From Pseudozyma flocculosa PF-1 (lineage: Eukaryota; Basidiomycota; Ustilaginomycetes; Ustilaginales; Ustilaginaceae), in the NCBI RefSeq assembly GCF_000417875.1, contig NW_006920869.1:162584-226583 (forward strand): 64,000 nucleotides of DNA, given 5' to 3'. Below are positions 56,207-64,000 of the stretch, in pieces. Within the stretch, counting starts at the first letter, position 1, and every line of letters starts with the position of its first letter. Both the position numbers and the translations under genes were made by a program. The notes under the pieces are model-generated. The model saw only the letters and a program-made list of their open reading frames with translations. It did no database searches and was not told the origin of the DNA.

Positions 56207-59200
56207 TCAGCGATCCAGGCCGTCGATGGCCGACTCCATCATGGCGTCGCCGACCCAGCCGGATCCAATCGTCTGGAGGATGGCCTCCCAGTCGAAATGC
56301 GGGTCGTGCTCGCCGTTGAAGGGCAGGTGGTTGTTGGCGGCGGCGCCGTGTTGGTGCAGCTGGTGCGGCGCCTGGCCCTCGGCCGAGTCGGTGCGGTGGT
56401 GCAGCGCATTGCTGGGCGTCGAGGCGCTCGTGACAAAGCCGCTGCCGGTTCCGTTGNNNNNNNNNNNNNNNNNNNNNNNNNNNNNNNNNNNNNNNNNNNN
56501 NNNNNNNNNNNNNNNNNNNNNNNNNNNNNNNNNNNNNNNNNNNNNNNNNNNNNNNNNNNNNNNNNNNNNNNNNNNNNNNNNNNNNNNNNNNNNNNNNNNN
56601 NNNNNNNNNNNNNNNNNNNNNNNNNNNNNNNNNNNNNNNNNNNNNNNNNNNNNNNNNNNNNNNNNNNNNNNNNNNNNNNNNNNNNNNNNNNNCCGTACGG
56701 GTCGATGGGGTTGCCGGGCGCGCCTCCTGCGCCCATGCCCATCGACGCCAACGAGGCAAACGAAGGCGTCCCTCCCGCCCGTTTTGCGCAAAGAGCGGGG
56801 TCGCCATCATGCTGCGGATGCCGCCCAGCTGCTGCAGCGGGAACCTCGCCTCGTCGATGGGGGCGGCGTGGGAGCCCAGCGCGGCGCCCGAAGCGCTGGC
56901 CGACGATGGCGCCGTCCCCGAAAGCATCCGGAGCGAGTCGAGCGCCTGCTGCTCGTCGTCGCCCTGCCCGTCGATGGTTGACATGGCCGCCATGCCCGCG
57001 CCGGCAGACCGAGAGTTTCTTCGGCTGGCGGCCTGGATCGATCCCTGCGCGGCCGCCGCAAGCTCCCCGCGGCTGCTCTTGACGATGTCGTCCGGCAGGA
57101 TGGGATCCAGGCGTGATAGCAGCACCTCCATGACCATTCGCTCCTTTTCCGCAGATGCGTCGACGTTGCCCGCTTCAAAGTTCCGCCGAAGCTGGGTGAT
57201 GTAGTCTGTCGAGGTGGCGAGACGGTGGTGGGGGTGGTGCGATACTAGTCAGCATCGGTGTCTCCGGCGGGCAGGGTCGTTTGAGGACCAGCTCACCCTG
57301 CAGATACCCGAGCCTCTCGATGAGGTCGCTGTGCTCGATCTTTTCGCCCAGACCAAAGGCAGTCAGAAGAGAGAGGCCAACGACGATGGCCGAGTTGAAC
57401 TGTACGGGCAGGAGGGTTCGCAGGCACGATGGATCGCGGACGGTGAGCATCAGGTGGACCTCCTGCGCGGGCGATGCACGGCCAGCGGAACTCACCATGG
57501 CATAGGCGCCTCCAAATGTCTGGGCCGTCTCCTCCCTCGTCAGCTTCGCCGCGTACTCTTTCCTCGCCCGCAGGTCGTTGAGCGCCGTCTCGACGCAGAT
57601 CCGTCGGCTTTCTGGGTAGGGATGCTTGCCGTTGACCGCCGGCCGGAGCAGGTACGGCCGATGCAGCAGCGAGCGGTAGAAGCACACCTCGCTGTTGATC
57701 AGGTGGCGGTAGTAGGGCAGCAGCGGGTGGTGCTCGTCGAGCGAGGTGTCGATCTTGGATTTGCCCGACTTGGTGGTTGCGTTGGGAGCGAGGTACGGCG
57801 GAAGCGAGTCGACAAACTCGGCAATCATGTCGTCGACCTCGAGCACCTTGAAGTACGACCTCGATGCTCTGCCCCCCTGTGGCGCCGATCGCTCCTGGAA
57901 GCAGTGCGTGATGGCCTCGAGGCAGGCGGTGAAGCGGTTGCGCGCCAAGAGGTACGTCTGGCACGCGAAGCCGAGGGGCTCGAGGTCCTCGCGAGTGGGC
58001 ATCTCGGTGGTGTGGAAGGTGATGGTGAGCGGGCGGCCCAGCAGGATGCTCCACTCGCGGTCGTTGTGCAGCACGTGCCACCAGAGCGTCCGTCGAGCAG
58101 CCACTTGCTCCTTGGGCAGGCGGAAGGAGCTGCCGTCGCGATGCAGGCCGAGGTCCAGGGCGTCCCGGATCCACGAACCAATCTCGTGCCAGCTGGCCCG
58201 CGTGACGCGGATGACGTCGAGGTAGCGCACGAGGATGCCGTGCGCCCAGCACGAGTCCAGGCTGGCCAGCCCGAGCGTCTCGCAGAGGACGAGCGCCTTC
58301 TTGGTGGCCCAGAAGAAGGCGTGCGACGTGGCAGACGACAGCGGCTGCACCGCCGGAGGCACCGACCCGAGCGTCAGGGTCGATAGGATGAGGGCCACCA
58401 GCGGCAGCGTATCAGCGTCGACGCGGATCGCCGAGGGCGTCGGCACCGACGAGAACAGCTGGCGGTAGCGCTCCCGCACCGTGCTGCCCAGGATTGGCGA
58501 GCGCGACCAGTTGTAGTTGGCGAAGAAGGCGTCAAAGTAGCGGTCGCACTGCTCTCGGGACGGCAGCGTCGCGCGGATGGCATGGACGTCGGCGAGCGGA
58601 ATGGGGAAGCCCCGCCGCGTGGCCGAGGGCTGGATGTAGGAGAGCAGGTCCTGCGGTGACCGACCGGCCGAGGCTCGACCGTTGGTGTCCTGCAGCTGGG
58701 GCGCCAGTCGGACCGCCTCCAGCGCCGAGGTGCCGAGGAAGCCTTCATTGTCGTCGAGGTGCTCCTCGCCCGCTCGGTCCTGCTCGTTGTCCTCCTGTGC
58801 GTAGCTCGACGACCTCGACAACTCGGCTCGCGTTCGGTAGCTGGTCGAGGCTCGGGGACCGTCGTCTTCGCCGAGGTGGACTCGGATCGCCTTTTCCGCC
58901 AACGCCAGCCGCTGCTCGACGTAGGTCGGGTCCTGTACGGTGAGGATGCGCTCGAGCCGCGCTATCCTTGCGGTGGTTCGTGCCAGGTCGTCGACCTTGC
59001 GGTCGTCCCAGCCGTTGTCCTCGCGCTTGACCCTCTTGGGCGCGCTGGGCCCCACAGGCGACTGTGATGGGATCTTGTCGGTCGGTGCAGTCCCAGGGCC
59101 CGGAGTGCCACCAGAGACGCTGCCTCGCGCCGACGGCGGAGGTACGCAACGCTCAGGCAACCTCCGCTTGATGCAGTTGTTGCACGGGAACCTGCGATCG

Positions 59201-59652
59201 CACTTCTGCTTTCGGCGGACTGCGGGAGCAAAGGGAGAAAGGGAGGCCGGCGCTTCGGTTCAGTCCCGCTCACTGACGCGCCGTATGAGCTCGGTCCGAG
59301 GACCATACTCACAGCATTCGACGCAGCTGTACTGCTCGCGGGGCCGCTTGGGCGGCTTCTTGTCATCCGACGTCGACTTTCTCCTCTCGTCGTGCATGGA
59401 CTCGTCTCCATTGGCGGATGCAGCGACAGACATGGAGCTTGCGGAAGTCTTGATGGTTGGTCTGCCGGGCTGGTGAGACTTTTGCGGCGGGTCCGAGTGC
59501 TGCTCGGAGCGTGCATCGTGCTCGCGAGAGGGCGAGGGCGAACGGTAGCGCCGAGGCGACGATGCCGGCGATGACGCGCCGCCATAGGTGACCGAGTCCC
59601 GTCGGCGCTGGTGGTCGGATGACGAAGCGCCTGGGGATGTGGCCTCGCCCAT
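56207..59652 (-). CDS. Zn2Cys6 fungal-type transcription factor, broken by gap and frameshift
   Basis: Exons 59652-59313, 59219-57496, 57399-57297, then from about 57202 to 56207. The first join creates C-x2-C-x6-C-x5-C-x2-C-x8-C (CVECFRRKQKCDRRFPCNNC and on), a complete binuclear zinc cluster near residue 110. A fungal_trans-type middle region follows (LGLASLDSCWAHGILVRYLD, IRDALDLGLHRDGSSFRLP). The last exon reads in one frame to about 56785. It continues sensibly only one base out of register (TPSFASLASMGMGAGGAPGN), then runs into the N gap at 56457-56692. After the gap the end FDWEAILQTIGSGW and DGLDR closes at 56207. The shift next to a G-run and gap is probably an assembly error. The 57400-57495 intron is stopless and 96 nt, so could be retained. 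Confidence 0.85.
56457..56692. other. Assembly gap (N run) in the transcription factor
   Basis: 236 N inside the last coding exon of the Zn2Cys6 protein; true length unknown. Confidence 0.95.
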
Positions 59653-60610
59653 CTTGAAAAGTTGCACACCGAGTCGAGGCAGAGCTGGAGGAACGAGAGG
59701 GTACGTGCGCTAGCTTGCGGCAGGAGAGCCGGGTGGAGCGATAGGCCGTGCGGAGAGTGGTGCGGAGCGAGAGGGTGACTAAAAGCAGCGGCAGAATCGA
59801 GCTGGGACAATGATGGCGGTGGTGGTGATGATGGTGGTGGTGGTCGAGGAAGCGGTTGGGCTGTACCCAGTACGGGGAGCGGAGAGCCGGCGTGGTGGAG
59901 ATACATAGGAAGAGGCAGCGAGACAAAAGCCAGGCACGCCAGCTCCCGGCGCTCTGGCCTGGCCTGGCCTGGCCCGGCCCTTCTGGCGGGGCGGAGCGCG
60001 GGGAAAGCAGAAAAAGAAAAAAAGCCGCGGGCGCCGGCCAAAGTGGGGAGGCCAGGGACCCTCGTGCCGCCTGGTCCCGTCTGCTCGGAGCGCAGCCCGT
60101 CGACGCCGGCAGACAGCACACGCTCTTCTTGGCGAGGCGATCGTCCCGGAGCGGTTTTGGGAGCTGGAGCTTGCACCGCCAGGTCAGGCCAGCAGGCCGG
60201 GCGAAGTGGCATCGGAAACAGAGGGGGGCGACGGGCCGAGGAGCAGCGGGCGAGCGAGCGAGACGTGTCTTCGGCAGACGCCCAACCGACCTTCCTGCCA
60301 GGCCGACCCGGTCAGCTGCCATCTGCCTGCCTCGACGTGGGCGGTTAGTTGCTTGTTTGCTGGCTGGCAGGCAGGCAGGCAGGCGCTAGTCGGCCCCTTC
60401 CCCGCAAAACCAGTCGAAATCCAGGCACCGGTGAAAACGCCGAAAAGGCGCGCCCACCGCTCTGCACGCACAGCAAGCACGAGGCTGGCCTGCCTGGCCA
60501 CGCTCGTCGGTCGCTACACGCTCGCCGCTCCGCCATATCGGAACAGCATCAGGTTGTCTAAGCGCACGGCTCCCTGAAAACGGGAGAGAGCATCGTCGAC
60601 GGGCAAACCT
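59653..60610. other. Intergenic region upstream of the transcription factor
   Basis: Contains GGTGGT/GATGAT runs near 59815-59850, CCTGGC runs at about 59940-59970 and GGCA runs at 60364-60385. No gene seen. Confidence 0.55.
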
Positions 60611-63170
60611 CTAGCACTAAACAGCCAATCGGACGCAGACGCAGACGAGACGGGTATGCGCGGCGGATGTCAGCAGTGTCCTTCCCTGGGCCGCTCCCTC
60701 ACCGCAGAGGGCCACTGAGACACTCACATCGGGCACCGTGACGGGGATGCGGACGGCGACGGCCAGCCCGCCCAGCGACGTCTCCTTGTAGTTGGTGTGC
60801 ATATCCTTGGCCGTCTCCCGCATCGCCGTGATCGCATCGTCGAGGCTGACAGAGTGCTGCCCATCTCCCGCCAGCGCCAGCTGTGCTGCCGTCACCGCCT
60901 TGACCGCGCCCAGCGCGTTCCTCTCGATGCACGGCACCTGGACTTGACCTGCAGAGGGACAGGGGCGGAGATGATGCTGAATCGTGTCAGTAAGACGCCA
61001 GTCTCGAGCAACGCCCGGCCTCGTTTTCTCGCGCCCATACGCACCTCCGAATGGGTCGCAGGTGAGGCCCAGGTGGTGTTCGCAAGAGATGCCGCTCGCC
61101 TGCAGGATCTTCTCGGGGCTGCCTCCGAGGACCGCCACAAAGCCGGCCGCGGCCATGGCGGTCGCCACGCCAACCTCGGCCATGCAACCGCCTTCGGCCG
61201 CAGAGAGCGTGGCGCCGCGCTTGAAGAGCATACCGATGGCCGCCGCGGTCAGGAGGAAGTTCTGGACATCCCTGCCCGGGTCATCGTCAAAGATGAACTC
61301 GAAGCAGTACTTGAGCACCGCCGGCAGCACGCCCGCCGCACCGTTGGTGGGAGCTGTGACGATCCTGCCGCCGGCAGCGTTCTGCTCGTTGGTGGCGATG
61401 GCGTAGCAACTCAGGTAGTCGATGGCGGCAAAGTTGGCACGCTTCGGAGGGCAGGGCATCACGGGGTGGTTCATCGAGCCAATGATCCGCTTGGGCCCCT
61501 GGGACGACAGCTGCAGAGACTGGGTAAGGTCGACGAGATCCGACGAAGACGAGCCCGGACCGCCTGTCGCTCCTGCGCCTCCGGATCCCAGTGCACCGCT
61601 GTTCGTAGCATCGCCTCCTCCTGCTGGCAGAGCGCTGCCGCGGTAGACTCCCCGCATCAGCCTCGAGTAGAGCGCGGGAGCCCTCCTGCGCACAGCCAGC
61701 GGTCCCGGCAGCACCTTTTCGGTGCTCTCGACGCCCGCTCGGATGCAGGCGTCCATCACCGACCAGATGCGGAAAAGCTGCGGGAGGGCGCAAGACGGTA
61801 TCGGTCAGAGGCGGCCGCGCCCTCGATCCAGCCCTTGCCAGGGATCCACCGACTCACCTTTTCGGTCACAACTTCGGGCGGGTTCCACGTCAGCTCGTTC
61901 TCGTAGACGATCTGGGCGATGGTGAGGTTCCTCGTCTTGCACTGCCTAAGCAAGCTCGCTGCGTTGTGGAAGGGGAAGAGCGGCCCATTGGCCGGCTTCG
62001 AGGCAGTCCTGTTGACCTCGGCCGGTTGCTCCGACGCGCGAACCGCGACCTCGGACCCGCCAGCCGCACCTGGCAACGACGCCGACGGCGCCTCGACTTG
62101 CGGCAGCAGGCCGTCGTGCGTCGAGGACCCCGAGCGGCGGACGTCCTCTGCGTCCTGGCGCCGCAGCTGCTTGTAGAAGACGTTCTCTCCAAAGTCGATC
62201 GGACGGGCCGACACCTCCTCTGTGTCGGTCTTCATGGCTTCGAGCGAGGCAAAGCTCTCGGCAGTCGACGGTGCGTCGTCGGACGAGGACTTGGCTGGCG
62301 GTGTCGCCAGTGCTCCATTCACGACGAAGCCGCCGCCCTGAGGGTGACGCGAGGATGACGTGCGATCCCTTCGGTCAATCATCCGTCTAGCATGATGGCG
62401 GTGGGGCATGCCGCTTTGCTGCTCGGCCCACGTCCACTCACCACCGAGTAGTAGTCATTCGTCGCCAGCATCTCTCCGGCCTCGTCAAAGACGCTGAGGC
62501 GCAGCCCGTTGGGGTGGTGCGGAAGGACCTGGCCAAAGTTCCACTTAAAGTCCCTCTGGTAGTCGAAGGCGATCTCCTTGCCGTCGATGGACGTCGCTTC
62601 GGCGCTCCTCTTGAGCGTGCGGGCGAGGTGCTTGCCGAGAAAGAGCTTCTTGGTCGACTTGATCTCTGCGAAGCGGGCCGGCACCGAGGGCGGGTCGACG
62701 GTCTCGCAGTCGTCACCCTCGAGCCCGCTCAGCAGGGCTTCTGGCGTTGCGTGTCCCGCGCCCGTGAGCGCCAGGCTGCCGTAGACGGCGATCTTGATGG
62801 TGTTGACCTTGGACAGCAGGCCGAGGTCGTACAGGTCCGAGACGAAGATGACGCCCGCCCGCATCGGCCCGACGGTGTGCGACGACGAAGGCCCGATGCC
62901 GACCGAGAAGAGGTCAAAGGTCGAGATGACGGCATGCTCGATCTCGTTGGCTTCCGAAGCCGCTTGGTTGGCGAACACCTTGGTCGAGGCAGGTCGAGAG
63001 AGGGCGGGGATCCGAGGACCGGTCGCGACACGGGCAAGGCCGCGGGCAGAGGCCCGCAAGCTGGTCGGTGACGGGAGCGTCGTCAACCTCGGGGCCATTG
63101 CGATGGTTGCTGCCGTCGGCACCGGCGTCGAGCGCCAGGTGGCCGAAGCTGTCCGTGCCGTTCGGAGCAT
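60611..63170 (-). CDS. L-serine dehydratase, bacterial-type iron-sulphur enzyme, mitochondrial
   Basis: Five exons: 63170-62442, 62337-61858, 61777-61045, 60948-60728, 60616-60611 (722 aa). It deaminates L-serine to pyruvate and ammonia using a [4Fe-4S] cluster, unlike the PLP enzyme of yeast (Cha1). The basic, Ser/Ala/Arg-rich first 65 residues look like a matrix presequence. The beta domain begins [20 protein letters not shown] (about residue 83). The alpha domain has [38 protein letters not shown] and VPCIERN, whose cysteines are cluster ligands in bacterial enzymes. A low-complexity linker (exon 2) joins the domains. The last exon is only TGC-TAG and supplies a C-terminal Cys (IPVTVPDC), as in the bacterial type 2 enzyme where the tail Cys reaches the cluster. 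Confidence 0.93.
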
Positions 63171-63752
63171 ATTGATGTCGAGGGAGGCTCAGCGCAGATG
63201 GTGGTAAGAGGAGGAGCAATGGTGGCTGGGGCGAGCCAACGAGGCAGCCCTCCAGGCCTATCTGGCGCCCCAGCTGGCAAGAGGCGAGTGCGGGGCAATG
63301 GCGGGCACGGCCATAGCGGCGGGGCCAAAGGCAGGCGGCGTTCTGGCCGATAAGAAGCATCAAGCAAGCCGCCCTCCGGTTACCAAAAGAGGCAGGCTAA
63401 GGCGGGCGGGCAGAGGCAGCCAGGCTGGCAGCCAGCAGGGTCCAAAGAGCACCCTCGCATTCGACCAGCTAGTCCCGGACTCCCGCCCTTTTCGCCGGGC
63501 CCGTGCCGACACGCTGCACACACGTACATCATCAGCCAGCATGAACTGCACCTTCTTCTCAGAGTCGCGACTTCACCAGGCTGAGCTTGTGGCGACGCTC
63601 CGACAGAGCTGCTGCAGGTCAAGGTGACCGCGCCGTCTTTCCGTGCTGAGAGTCAAGCTTCAGCTCTTGACACGAGCAGCGCCGTCTCTGGCGCAACGGC
63701 CTTGGCGCTGTCGAGCAGCTCGTCGCGCCCTCACACACCTTCTCCCGCAGCC
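63171..63752. other. Upstream region of serine dehydratase
   Basis: Divergent promoter region if the frame at 63753 is a gene. No other gene seen. Confidence 0.5.
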
Positions 63753-64000
63753 ATGACGGCCCAGCAAGCAGCACCTGGACCAGACGCATCTATTGGAGAC
63801 GGCCGTCTATTTCCAGAAGGCACGGCGTCGACGTCCTTCCGTACCATCACAGCTCGCTGTGCGCCGTGCCTGCCGACGCCTCTATCGCCGGACCGAGGTC
63901 TGGCTTGCCGAACAAGGTCTCGAGAGCTGGTTGGAGCGGAGGAGCAGGAAGACGGCGGGGTCAGCACTACTGCAAGCACAAGCACATCGCCAGCTGCTCT
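63753..64000 (+). CDS. Possible start of a gene (3' partial, runs off the window)
   Basis: From ATG 63753 (context GCCATGACG, preceded by a pyrimidine-AG run) the frame is open to the last base, 82 codons: MTAQQAAPGPDASIGDGRLF at the start, a Ser/Thr-rich end. No domain is recognisable. Open frames of this size occur by chance in this GC-rich DNA, so this is a weak call. Confidence 0.35.
   Translation, partial: MTAQQAAPGPDASIGDGRLFPEGTASTSFRTITARCAPCLPTPLSPDRGLACRTRSRELVGAEEQEDGGVSTTASTSTSPAA

Overview
This window is nuclear DNA of a filamentous or yeast-like fungus. Genes carry short introns (about 80-115 nt, donors mostly GTGAGT), coding GC is high, and the families are fungal throughout. 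The gene set fits a basidiomycete, most likely a smut-type Ustilaginomycotina. That placement is inferred from composition, splice-site style and gene content; no marker was compared. Two runs of N (21302-21560 and 56457-56692) show a draft assembly.

Layout. 1-5479 (+) is the C-terminal 1261 codons of a ZNFX1/Hrr1-like helicase with NF-X1 fingers and an RZ finger. 8767-10782 (-) is an Ecl1-type zinc protein, followed by 7.8 kb without a recognisable gene. 18626-20227 (-) is an unrecognised acidic protein. 23616-24242 (-) is mitoribosomal uL30m. 26882-28193 (+) is a RING protein with SUMO-interacting motifs. 28692-29399 (-) is the SWR1 subunit Vps71. 29752-31460 (-) is class II fructose-bisphosphate aldolase. 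33095-34152 (-) is a glycolipid transfer protein. 34801-36007 (-) is peroxisomal uricase. 37194-39812 (-) is the Rsp5/Nedd4 ubiquitin ligase.

41222-42212 (-) is a secreted or membrane protein of unknown role. 42897-43517 (-) is a basic protein with a Zn2Cys6-like cysteine pattern. 44614-45718 (+) joins an Mzm1 complex III assembly factor to mitoribosomal bL31m. 46189-46650 (-) is a small mitochondrial-type membrane protein. 47099-48618 (-) is an Eri1 exonuclease. 49712-51021 (+) is splicing factor Slt11/RBM22. 51694-52629 (+) is an Mpr1-like acetyltransferase. 53086-53560 (-) is Pmp3. 54.9-56.1 kb is an AT-richer island with gene relics and a hairpin. 56207-59652 (-) is a Zn2Cys6 transcription factor broken by a gap and an apparent frameshift. 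60611-63170 (-) is a mitochondrial iron-sulphur L-serine dehydratase. 63753 to the end (+) may be the start of another gene.

Most genes are unrelated housekeeping functions. Two weak themes stand out. One is mitochondria: uL30m, Mzm1-bL31m, the 85-aa membrane protein and serine dehydratase. The other is small-RNA or RNA control: the ZNFX1-like helicase and Eri1. Exon models were joined by hand from splice sites and reading frame. Every multi-exon gene without an assembly break closes in frame.
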